DNA of 64,000 nucleotides from Saccopteryx bilineata (lineage: Eukaryota > Chordata > Mammalia > Chiroptera > Emballonuridae), in NCBI RefSeq assembly GCF_036850765.1, contig NC_089490.1:295598982-295662981 (forward strand), given 5' to 3'. The notes under the pieces are model-generated. The model saw nothing but the letters and a program-made list of their open reading frames with translations, was not told the DNA's origin and searched no databases. The position numbers and the translations under genes are program-made. Positions 46,305-56,243 of the stretch are shown here, one piece after another; the first letter of the stretch is position 1, and each line of letters opens with the position of its first letter.

Positions 46305-48428
46305 ATGGCTAAAAGGAAAAAAAATGAAGAGTATCGTACTTTTCAGCAGGAATGGACAGAGGAATTCGCCTTTGTGGAGAAAGCAGCTTCTGCAGTGTGT
46401 CTAATATGCAATGATAAAGTTGCATCGATGAAACAGTCAAATATAAAATGGCACTCTGATACACACCATATTACATTTGCATCAAAATATCCAGAGGGGG
46501 ACAGCAGGAAGAAAGCATGTCAAGAGCTACTGTGCAGAGTGCAAGCTAGTCAGCAGCAACTCTGTGTTTGGACCCAACAAGGTGACTGGAATTCAGCTAG
46601 CTTTGCTGGTGCTTTAGCAATTGTGAGAAACGGAAAGCCATTCACAGTGGGGGTATGCCAAAACATTCGTGCTTGATGTTGCCAATGAACTTTTTGATGA
46701 CTTTTCGGATAAAGACAAGATAATCATACAAATAAAAGACACGCCTCTGTCAGCAAGAACTGTTCACGATTGTACCATCATGATGGCAAATCAAATTGAG
46801 ACAACACAAGTGAAGGACATAAATGCAGCACCATTCTTTTCTCTCACTTTGGATGAGTCAACAGACGTAAGCCATTTATCCCAATTCAGTGTGAATTCAA
46901 GGTATGCTGTCAGTGATACACTACATGAGGAAAGTCTTGCTGTTTTGCCTATGAAAGAGACAACAAGAGGGGAGGATTTATTCAAGTCTTTCACTGAGTT
47001 CGCTTAAGAAAAACATCTACAAATGGATAAACTTATTCCGGTGTGTACTGATGGTGCTCTCTGAATGATGGGGAAAAACAGAGGATTTGTAGCGCTTCTT
47101 CATGAACATAAAAAGAGACCCATCTTAAGTTTTCACTGCATCCTACATCAGGAGGGACTTTGTGCTCAGATGTGTGGCGAGCAGCTTGGTGAGGTGATGT
47201 CGCTGGTCATTCGGGTGGTCAACTTTATTGTTGCCCAAGCTTTAAATGATCGTCAGTTTAAAACACTGCTGGATGAAGTTGGGAATAATTATCCTGGCCT
47301 GCTTCTGCACAGCAATGTGCATTGGCTGTCAAGAGGGAAGGTGCTCAGCCATTTCGCAGCTTGTCTGAGCAAAATCCAGACTTTTCTTGAAATGAAAAAC
47401 GTCGAGCATCCTGAGTTAGCTAACACTGAGTGGCTCCTGAAGTTCTACTATCTCGTGGACATGACCGAACATCTGAACCAGTTCAATGTGAAAATGCAAG
47501 GCGTTGGAAATACAGTCTTATCCCTTCAACAAGCAGTGTTTGCATTTGAAAACAAGCTGGCCTGACCTGTGGTGGCGCAGTGGATAAAGCGTCAACCTGG
47601 AATGCTGAGGTCTCCGGTTCGAAACCCTGGGCCTGCCTGGTCAAGGCACATATGGGAGTTGATGCTTCCAGCTCCTCCCCCCTTCTCTCTCTCTCCTCTC
47701 TCTCCCTCTCTCTGCTCTCTAAAAATGAAAAAAACAAACAAAAAAAAAACTATGAAAACAAGCTGGAACTCTTCATCTCGGACATTGAAACAGGTCGTTT
47801 ACTACACTTTGAAAAACTGGGAGAGTTTAAAGATGCATGCACAGCAAGTGACCCTACTCAACATCTTGATCTCCAGCAGCTAGCGGGCTTCACATCTAAT
47901 CTCCTGCAGTCATTCAAGTGCACTTTGGAAAATTTTGTGAGTGCACTTGTCTTTTTAAGTTCATCACCCATCCACACGAGTGTGCAGTGGACAGCACTGA
48001 CCTGAGTTACATCCCCGGTGTTTCCGTCAGAGATTTTGAGCTACAAGCTGCTGACCTGAAGGCCTCAGACATGTGAGTGAATAAGTTCAAGTCACTGGAT
48101 GAAGGATTGGAAAGACTTGCACAACAGCAAGCAGAGTTGGCGAGCAAACACAAGTGGGGAGAAATGAAAAAAACTTCAACCCGTGGTCCAGCTGATTGTC
48201 AAAACTTGGATTGCGCTTTCCATCACATACCACACACTGCTGCATGTGAGTATTGCTGTACTGACAATGTTTGGCTCTACGTATGCATGTGAGCAGTCTT
48301 TCTCATATCTAAAGAACGTTAAGATCAACCTACAATCACATTTAACGGATGGAAGTTTCAACGCCTGCATGAAGCTTAACCTCACCTTGTATCAACCAGA
48401 CTACAAAGCCATCAGCAAAATTATGTAG
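46305..48428 (+). pseudogene. hAT transposase pseudogene (ZBED/GTF2IRD2-like clade)
   Basis: The reading starts MAKRKKNEEYRTFQQEW at 46305. A BED-type zinc finger follows (CLIC ... H-x3-H, about residues 30-53). Then come the catalytic-core words SLTLDESTDVS near 46850 and VCTDGA near 47048, an HCILHQE motif near 47140, and the C-terminal hATC dimerisation region (GSTYACEQSFSYLKN) near 48270-48310. The wording resembles hAT-Charlie-derived proteins such as GTF2IRD2 and ZBED relatives. It is dead. There is a frameshift near 46655, in-frame stops at 47005-47007, 47062-47064 and 48074-48076, further frameshifts near 47925 and 48170 (the second at an A run), and a SINE inserted at 47561. No intron is needed to join the pieces. 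Between stops the frames are still long and well preserved, so the element is only moderately old. Confidence 0.92.
47561..47752 (+). mobile_element. Rhin-1-type short SINE inside the hAT transposase
   Basis: Head 'cctgacctgtggtggcgcag', B box 'ggttcgaaaccctggg', 'gagttgatgcttccagctcctcc', CT-rich region and A-rich tail. It is flanked by a perfect 14-bp duplication of transposase sequence, tgaaaacaagctgg, at 47547-47560 and 47753-47766, so the coding frame resumes immediately after the element. ORFs at 47483-47737, 47569-47883 and 47580-48005 are SINE-transposase chimaeras. Confidence 0.97.
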
Positions 48429-48745
48429 CACCAGAAGTCACATTAATGGTAAGAAATACTTTATTCATCATTGGTTAGCAACAGCATAACAACATTATTA
48501 AAAAGAATTCAGAGACTTATTGTATTTTCAAAGTGTTGGTCTTACATAAAATACACACATTTACTTGTATTTAGTGTTAAACATAATGAATGACTCTCAC
48601 GGAATTACATTTTAAAATATGTGGCGTTCATGGCTCTCTCAGCCAAAAAGGTTCCCGGCCCCTACTGTAGATCATAAGAAATAAATGTCTGTTGTTTAGG
48701 CAGCCTAATCTGATAGTTTGTTAAGCAACACAAGTTGACCAAAAT

Positions 48746-48972
48746 AAACTTTATGTTTCCCCCATTTTAAATAACATTCTGCTATATGAAAGAAGCCAAA
48801 TTAGTGTTTCTCAGCACCTCCCTCTTCCAAGTCAGAAGTTCTTGAAAATGATATCCAAATAACATCATTTCTTGTCTTTTCTTTAAATTATGCGTATTTG
48901 GATAAGATGGAAAGTAAACCATAACATGGCAGAGGATAAATCAGTTTATAAATGAGTATAAAATACATTCAT
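48746..48972. other. unique DNA
   Basis: No recognisable feature. Confidence 0.55.
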
Positions 48973-48988
48973 GAAGAAAACAAGTCTA

Positions 48989-49363
48989 GCCCTGGCCGGT
49001 TGGCTCAGTGGTAGAACGTCGACCTGGCATGCAGGAGTTCCGGGTTCGATTCTTGGCCAGGGCACACAGGAGAAGCGCCCATCTGCTTCTCCACCCCTCC
49101 CCCTCTCCTTCCTCTCTGTCTCTCTCTTCCCCTCCTGCAGCCTAGGCTCCATTGGAGCAAAGTTGGCCCAGGTGCTGAGGATGGCTCTGTGGCCTCTGCC
49201 TCAGGTGCTAGAATGGCTCTGGTTGCAACAGAGAGACGCCCAAGATGGGCAGAGCATCGCCCCCTGGTGGGCATGCCAGGTGGATCCCGGTCGGGCGCAT
49301 GTGGGAGTCTGTCTGACTGCCTCCCTGTTTCCAACTTCAGAAAAATACAAAAAAAAATAATAA
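48989..49363 (+). mobile_element. Ves-like SINE, full length
   Basis: Sense copy with tRNA-like head 'gccctggccggttggctcag', B box 'gggttcgattc', the CT-rich middle, the 'ctccattggagcaaag' half and a tail 'cagaaaaatacaaaaa'. Flanked by a 16-bp duplication with one mismatch (gaagaaaacaagtcta at 48973-48988; gaagaaaataagtcta at 49364-49379). ORFs at 48946-49152, 48971-49360, 49005-49334, 49189-49374 and 49201-49383 belong to it. Confidence 0.96.
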
Positions 49364-49383
49364 GAAGAAAATAAGTCTATCAT

Positions 49384-49807
49384 ATAGGACCAGCAATATT
49401 AGACTGGGCAGTAAAAAGAATATGTACCTTTGCATAATTAAAGCAAATATTTTTTTCATCTTTCTGTCTCCCTTTGGCACTTAAGTCCACAGGAAATGGT
49501 CTTTTAAGTCTATGAGCACTGTCTACAAGATGTGGAGGACATGATGTTGAGAACAATTCAAAGGGGTTCTATTTTCTAACATATAAATAAATGTCTTGAG
49601 AATTAATACACAAAACAATAGGTAAAAATGAGCAACGTAATAAAAACAAACTTGAATATGCCATTATATAGCCTTGGCTTTCTGATAATTATGCCCTTTC
49701 TCCAAACCTCTTCAGGGCTCAGGTATAATTAAAACAGTCCTTACTGGCAACAACTAAGGTTTTCATCATAGACATGTGAAATTATAGCAACATATATGAG
49801 AATAAAA
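49384..49807. other. AT-rich unique DNA
   Basis: Nothing recognised. Confidence 0.55.
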
Positions 49808-49830
49808 TGTGAATATATATATATATATAT

Positions 49831-50222
49831 TTTTTTTTTGTATTTTTCTGAAGCTGGAAACGGGGAGAGACAGTCAGACTCCCGCATGCGCCCCAACGGG
49901 ATCCACCTGGCACGCCCACCAGGGGCTACGCTCTGCCCACCAGGGGGCGATGCTCTGCCCCTCCGGAGCGTCGCTCTGCCGCGATCAGAGCCACTCTAGC
50001 GCCTGGGGCAGAGGCCAAGGAGCCATCCCCAGCGCCCAGGCCATCTTTGCTCCAATGGAGCCTTGGCTGCGGGAGGGGAAGAGAGAGACAGAGAGGAAGG
50101 GGGGGGGGGGGGTGTGGAGAAACAAATGGGCGCTTCTCCTATGTGCCCTGGCCGGGAATCAAACCCGGGTCCCCCCTCATGCCAGGCGGACGCTCTACCG
50201 CTGAGCCAACCAGCCAGGCCCT
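49831..50222 (-). mobile_element. Ves-like SINE, full length, inverted
   Basis: Inverted full-length copy with poly-T at 49831-49839 and a tRNA-like head at the right end ('gctgagccaaccagccaggcc'). A run of about 16 G lies at 50099-50112. An internal segment, 'gcccaccaggggctacgctct' style, is present twice in tandem (about 49912-49963). The target, an AT-rich word 'tgaatatatat', flanks it; the left copy has expanded to (at)n. ORFs at 49796-49999, 49809-50204, 50047-50250 and 50063-50260 are SINE-derived. Confidence 0.95.
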
Positions 50223-52822
50223 TGAATATATATTTTTTAATTTCACATGATGTTTCATAAGATAGCCTTTTAACTATTATAATTTAATTTTTGAATTAAA
50301 TTTTACATGCAATACTATTTTGTATTTGTTTCAGGTATAGAAGACACCTTTTTAAATATATATATATATATCCTAAGGTTATATAAATATTATACAAGTC
50401 CATAAAAATAGACCTTTCAGTTGTATGTTCCATATGACATTAGCAACTGTCTCAAATATTTTAGCAATGGATATTTTTTTAACTTTATTTTTCCAGCTTT
50501 TAGTGATCAGATGGAATGAAATCCACACTGGGCCTCTCCTACTTGGACATTAGCCCCCTGGGCACCCTTCTCAGCCTCGGGCACAAGGTGATGAACCTGT
50601 TCCAGTATATTCTCTTCCACCCCATGCATACCTTTTCCACTTCTAAACTAGAGAGTGTGAATGTCCAAGACCAAACTGAGCACTGTCACCTGCTTATAAT
50701 CTATATGTATCACTGCTTTCTGCTATACAGACTGACCCTGGTCTCCCTTCAAGATGACACCTTTCCTAATAGGCTTGTCACCGTTGAAGGCACACGAGTC
50801 TCTACTCCTCACATCTTTCCCATACATGTTGACACCATTTCATGGACAGCATGAATCCCTTATGGACTGGCAAAAAACATCAAAGAATAATATTACCATG
50901 GCTGCAAGTACAGTGAGGAAATGTAGAAGCTAAATCTCCAGCCCACTGCCATTTCCTTTTATAACAACTTGCAGTTGTCCAAATTAGTATAACTCCTGAC
51001 TGCCTTGAAAGAAGCAGATATGAGTTTTAGTGGGAGTTGTGGCTCATTGACTTTAGTGAGAGCATACGACTCGATTCCTCTGAGTTTTATACGGTGATGA
51101 GCTAAGTTAGGTTAGAGCAAACCTTGGAGCATAATTTGATTGGTTTTCCCTCCATCAGTGATGGATGCTTGATAATCACTTTCTGCCTATTATATCAATA
51201 AATCAACTGCAATTCAATTTTAATCTGTAAATAAAGTTAAATCAGGGCTATGAGGATATTACACGCCTGCATTAGCTACTTATAGGTGTCATTACTGTCT
51301 GTGGTTACTGGGCCAAATGCAGTCATTTGAGTTTTTAAGTTCTAGATTTAAAGAAGCTGAGACAAATTTGCTCAATGTCCTTACAAGAAACACCATACAC
51401 CCAGAGAAATTTGTACCTGCCTGAAATTGCAAACATAAATTATATAATATCAGAAATAAGGATTTCTAGCTTCAAGCACCAAGTGATATTATCTTCAGAG
51501 TGTCAATAGGGATTGCAGGGAACACAATACAGAATAAAGTGCAATACTTCTCACAGAGAAGGGGGGGAAAGGGCCAACATTCCCATCTCAACCTGAGAAA
51601 TTAAAGCGAGAAATGAATCCAGTCCATCAACCTGCCATGCCGCCCAGTGCTCACAGCTGGACCCCTCCCACAGGCAGCATCACAACACTCAGCACATCAT
51701 GGGTGCTCAAAACATATGAGAGAACACTACCAACCAGCTGGCACTCACGGCAAGGTACTGGGGCTTCAGATCTCTGACATCATGGGACGTGCCTCCATGA
51801 ACGTAAAACACGGGAAGCTGGTGGGAGGCAAGTGTCAGCCCAGTAGACTGAAAGAGAGGCTGGCCTACCTCGGTGAGAACGGTGAGGGAGGAGCAGAAAC
51901 AATGGAGACCACTGCCATTAGCTCTGTCAACAGATGGATTCCTCAGCCTTCTGCGACCAAAACCAACTAAAAAATACAGGAGCATAATTTTACAGCAGTT
52001 ATCTTAGACTCGCCACACTTGTGTGTCAAGTTATTGAAAAGTAAACATTCCAGAATGGTATTTTCCATTTAAGCTGGGTCATAGAAAGTCACACACACAT
52101 TCTGAATAGGACTATATACATGTTTCTTTCTTTTTTTTTTTTTTAATCACATGAATAAGGGAAACACAAAGAAATCACCCATAACACCTGTTTAAAAAGC
52201 TGGACTTAGCACATTTATGCTCCAAATTCAACTTGAACACCATTTCATAGAGGCTTCAAGATAATAACGAGAGCTTACACTAAAAATAAAAATTGATTTA
52301 GACAGACATAGGACTTTTAAGATAAATGTAATTCTCCTACACCCTGTTTAACTTTTGTGTTGTCAAACCACTTCCCTTTGAATTAATTATTTAAACTAAA
52401 TCAGCAAGCCTTAATTTTTGTTTGTTTTTGTCTTTGCTTCCATGGTTATATTATGGGGAAAAGTTGAGGAAAATCAAGTTCACCATCAGGATACCCAGCA
52501 CCAATGTCAACACCCTGAAAGCCTAATTCTACTGTTACAGCAGCAAAGCAAACAAGACTGACTTGCGTGGAGTCCAGGGGAGCTAAGGGAAGCCTAGAGC
52601 AGACCGAAGGGGATTCACACGCACAGGGTGTGCACCTGCCTTTCTAGTTTACAGTTCACGTCGGTCCATGAGGAAACCCTTGGTGCTCCTACTGGAGACA
52701 AGTGCTTTTTATCTTCAGGGTAAAAAAAAAAAAAAATTGTGGGAAGAAATTTATAATCCAATTACACATATGGAGTATGAAGTATGTATGCATATAAAGA
52801 TATATGGAGATACACATACATT

Positions 52823-52854
<32 letters not shown>

Positions 52855-55260
52855 CACACAAGCATCTCAGATATAATGATTAAACAAATTATAGTTTGAG
52901 TGGCACACTCCACAGCACTTCAAATAGTATTAGAAATAGTTACATCCAGCTTACTCCACAGAAATCCCTGGAGCTGATGCCAGTAAGTTCACATTCAGAC
53001 TCAGTTATAAGCATGACCCCCTTTCAAAATTTATTCACAATAGCTGAAACCCCAAAACAGCATTTTAAAAATCAAATTAAAAACAGGAGGATAAGAAGGG
53101 TTCTGAAGCTGTACCTCCCAAATTATCAAGGTCACTATTAGGTTATGATTTGGTACTGTTTTAGTATCAAGTATATTTAATTTCACAGACTGGGATACAG
53201 TGTGAAGACCCAAAGATTTACTGAGCCAACAGTAGGGCACATCAAACTCCTAAGTCTTCCATTCATCAGTGACAGAAGATAAAGCACAGACAGAGCCCCT
53301 CCCCTGGTGCACTCACTCCAACAACATCCCACAAATGCGCATCATTGGATTTCTATGCGTCAGACTCTGCCCAGCACTATCAACACCTCCACCACTCGTC
53401 TGCATCTTAGTCAGCAGACCAGCCTGTCCCTTACAGCCTCACCTCGCCACAGTGATGCCAAGTCTCGGGAAAAAGCACCGTTCTTTAAAATAAGATGAAA
53501 CCCTTTTTCACATACGGCAATTTTCAATTAGCTAGCATTTTAACTTTGCCAGAAAACTCCATAGTTTTAACTAATTTTGGAAAACCAGTATTTAACAAAT
53601 TCATTCCTATTTTGCTTATCTGGCATTCCTTACGCTCGTGAGCAACCACAGCTTATATTCAAAGTCTTCCATTCTCCTTCCTGGGAAAAATGCCATATAA
53701 AAAGAATCAATATACAATCTCCTTTTGGAGAAAAGAATATGATAATGCCCTCTGTCTCATGACACTAGCCACCAATCTTTGTCAAGTGTGGAACATTAAC
53801 GAAAGTGGAAATGTCATATTCCATCTACATGAAGAACAAACTAAGAAAGGGTTCTAATTCCTCTTTACCATTAGACAAGGGGTCTCTACCCTGATGTAAG
53901 AAAGTTAATGAGTGAAAAATATTGAAATTTTTCCATTGGAAATATTTCTGTTAGAGACTTTGATGTTTCAGCACTGCTAGAAATAATGATTGCCAGCTTA
54001 AAGCTTTGCTGCTATGTATCACACTCTTATTAATATTTCCTTAAAATAACAAGGGAAGTAATTTATAAACTGAGCAATAGCACAAAAGCTTAAATTGATC
54101 AGAGTTGTGGGATTTAAGTGTTGGGAGGAGGGTAAAAGGCCTCTTGTCCACTCCGATAACCTTGACAAGTTGTGGTTTAGCTTGTCTGGGTTAGAAACAT
54201 ACTTCCCAGGAAAGTTGATTATATCACTGGACAACTTGAATCTTTAGAAGTCCTTTCCTTTAATCGAAATGTTAACAGTAGTTACTTACCCCTAGGGAGG
54301 TGAGGTGAGAGGGAACTTCTACTTCCATATTAATTGAATTTTTCAGAATGACAATATATTAGTTTGTAATCCCAAATAAGTGATTTAAAATCTGACTTCC
54401 ATTACTTTCTACTTATTTATCCTTGTTTTTAACTAATAAGAGCTCCAAGAAGCATAGATAAAAACTTTTCCATTTGGTTGCATGAAGGTAGATCAGCTCT
54501 CCTCAGTCTTGCTTCTTTATAAAGTCTAGCCTGGGCTCTCCCACCAGACAGTTTTCTGGGTACCACTGGGAGACAGTTGTCTGAGGGTCTCACATTTCTG
54601 CACATCTTGTGAGCACGGGCACTTACTGGCACTGCTCCAGACAATTTTTCAACAATGCTAGGAAAGTGAAGAGCCTTAGAAAATGAAAACAATGTGTCAC
54701 TTTGGAACACAAAGCAGGCACCTGCACTACCCAGTATGTAAAGGACTTAGTTCCATTAAATTTAGAGTTCTCCTCCAGCAGAGCAACCTACTGTAAATGC
54801 AGCTGTCATACTGTCCTGCAGCAAACAGGGCTTGGGGAAGGCACCAGAAAATCCAATATGCTGGAAACTAATGTAACTTTTAGTAAGAAAGTCTAGGTAT
54901 GGCCCAGGAGTCTCCTGCCTTCTGCCAGCATCCATGAAACTGTCCGGCTAAGAGATAAGGCTGAAAAGATGGTAAACTCTCATTCCTTTCTCACTTTCTG
55001 CAGGTATTGTACACAGTCGAGTTGAAAATACATTCTGGGTCTCTAGGAGATGATATTCCAAAAGTGTCAAACTTGTAAACTTTTGAATGAGATGTAATTG
55101 GAGAAGCTTCAAGCTGTATTTTAGCACTAAAAATAAACAAAGTATAAAGAAGGAGCAGAGTTGTATGGTCAGAAAGTCTACTCAGCAAAAAGTAAGACAG
55201 ACGTGTCAATGTATCAAAGGAAGAGGGAGTGTCCTATGATTGTGAAAGGGGCGGCTTTAA
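50223..55260. other. unique DNA, no gene recognised
   Basis: A 5-kb block without clear repeats apart from short simple sequences: (at)n at 50361-50373, poly-T at 52132-52145, and (gt)n(ga)n at 52823-52853. About 50510-50860 and 51620-51970 are less AT-rich and hold ORFs (50516-50854, 51647-51970 and its antisense 51707-51985) with no domain I can name. Other ORFs (53269-53493, 53307-53498, 54019-54234, 54429-54710, 54702-54896, 54991-55209) are likewise unrecognised. Confidence 0.45.
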
Positions 55261-55274
55261 AAAAATTATACAAG

Positions 55275-55600
55275 CCCTGGCCGGTTGGCTCAGCGGTAGA
55301 GCGTCAGCCTGGCGTGCGGGGGACCCGGGTTCGATTCCCGGCCAGGGCACATTTGCTTCTCCAACCCCCCTCCCCTCCTTCCTCTCTGTCTCTCTCTTCC
55401 CCTCCCACAGCCAAGGCTCCATTGGAGCAAAGATGGCCTGGGCGCTGGGGATGGCTCCTTGGCCTCTGCCCCAGGCGCTAGAGTGGCTCTGGTTGCGGCA
55501 GAGCATCGCCCCTGGTGGGCCTGCCGGGTGGATCCCGGTCGGGCGCATGCGGGAGTCTGTCTGTCTCTCCCCGTTTCGAGCTTCAGAAAAATACAAAAAA
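55275..55600 (+). mobile_element. Ves-like SINE, best-preserved copy
   Basis: Sense copy. The head at 55275-55348 keeps a tRNA-like layout: A box 'ggttggctcagcggt', B box 'gggttcgattc', and ends 'ccctggcc' / 'ggccaggg' able to pair. Both RNA polymerase III boxes look intact. Flanked by a perfect 14-bp duplication, aaaaattatacaag, at 55261-55274 and 55601-55614. It lacks the segment between 'gggcaca' and 'tttgcttctcc' present in the 49.0-kb copy. Probably the youngest SINE here. ORFs at 55161-55481, 55229-55663, 55234-55596, 55290-55661 and 55459-55725 derive from it. Confidence 0.97.
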
Positions 55601-55614
55601 AAAAATTATACAAG

Positions 55615-56197
55615 ACAAACCGGAAGGGCTTTAGACATGTCAATGATATTTTTATCCCCATAACCTGTAACTCTAAAGCTCCTAAACATCATGACTTTTT
55701 TTGCAGGGTTACAGGACGTTCATGAATCGTATTGGAAAAGCTCTTTCTGACCTGCCTTCCGGCTCCACAATCTGGTCACCACACAGGGAACCCCTCTGAT
55801 CTTTCCGATTTTCTCACCTAGCTCCCTCTAGAGGTCATTCTCTACGGTCGGTGTGGTGCACTGAGGACAAGGCAACAGCTGACGCCAATGACTTAGAAGA
55901 CTTCAATTTCAATCACGCATTACCACTGCTGAGTCATTTCCCTTCTTCAGCCAGCACTTGGGGAGCTCAAATTTCTTAAACGAATATACAGACATAAATT
56001 AATCACATTAAAATAGTGCTAATTATTTCATTAACTCCAAGCCAATCCAATCTAAAGTGTCACTTGTTCAGAGCTCAACTGCTCAATTTTTTCTTTATTT
56101 AAACCATTGATTAAAACTATGCTATGAATTACATATGCAGAGAAATAAATAGGAAGTTTCTAACTTTTTAGAAATTCTGGTGTATTATGAAGGAGGG
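55615..56197. other. unique DNA with a possible MIR patch
   Basis: About 55860-55965 contains MIR-like words in sense order ('gacttcaatttcaatcacgcattaccactg', 'gagtcatttccc'). Otherwise nothing is recognised. Confidence 0.4.
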
Positions 56198-56200
56198 GTG

Positions 56201-56240
<40 letters not shown>
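56198..56240 (+). repeat. (GT)n microsatellite
   Basis: About 20 GT units, one interrupted by 'cg', followed by a short poly-T at 56259-56268. Confidence 0.93.

Positions 56241-56243
<3 letters not shown>

Larger units (their letters stand above)
45984..48667 (+). mobile_element. hAT DNA transposon, autonomous type, inactive
   Basis: Left end cagaggtcaggaacc (45984) and right end, reversed, cagtaggggccgggaacc (ending 48667) are the inverted termini. The flank TAGATCAT follows the right end (48668-48675). At the left the same word is joined to the terminus as TAGATCA-GAGG, which fits an 8-bp duplication that lost three bases by slippage in 'atcatca'. The element is about 2.5 kb without its SINE, with a transposase gene in the middle, 320 bp of 5' and 240 bp of 3' non-coding DNA. 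Confidence 0.88.
45719..48745 (+). mobile_element. MLT1-type (ERVL-MaLR) solo LTR, split by a hAT transposon
   Basis: Left part 45719-45986 ('tgttatggactgaatgttgaacc', 'tttagatgaggtcatgagggt', 'ccatctgcaaagcaagga', 'gtgctggtacgccaatcttgga') and right part 48668-48745 ('aagaaataaatgtctgttgtttaggcagcc') form one MLT1 LTR in sense order. The 2.7 kb between them is a hAT transposon. No retroviral genes remain. The 83-residue minus ORF at 45708-45959 lies in the left part. Confidence 0.85.

Noticed and set aside
47580..48005. 141-residue ORF joining SINE sequence to transposase sequence
   Set aside because: A chance fusion created by SINE insertion. There is no reason to think it is expressed as a protein.
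48971..49383. Several ORFs of 60-129 residues on both strands at 49 kb, with similar peptides at 16.2, 49.8 and 55.3 kb
   Set aside because: The same peptides recur wherever a Ves-like SINE lies. They are translations of a GC-rich repeat, not a protein family.
54429..54710. 93-residue minus ORF
   Set aside because: Open frame only; no domain, codon or context evidence.
55275..55348. tRNA gene-like sequence with intact A and B boxes
   Set aside because: It continues directly into SINE sequence with a target-site duplication, so it is a SINE head and not a functional tRNA gene.
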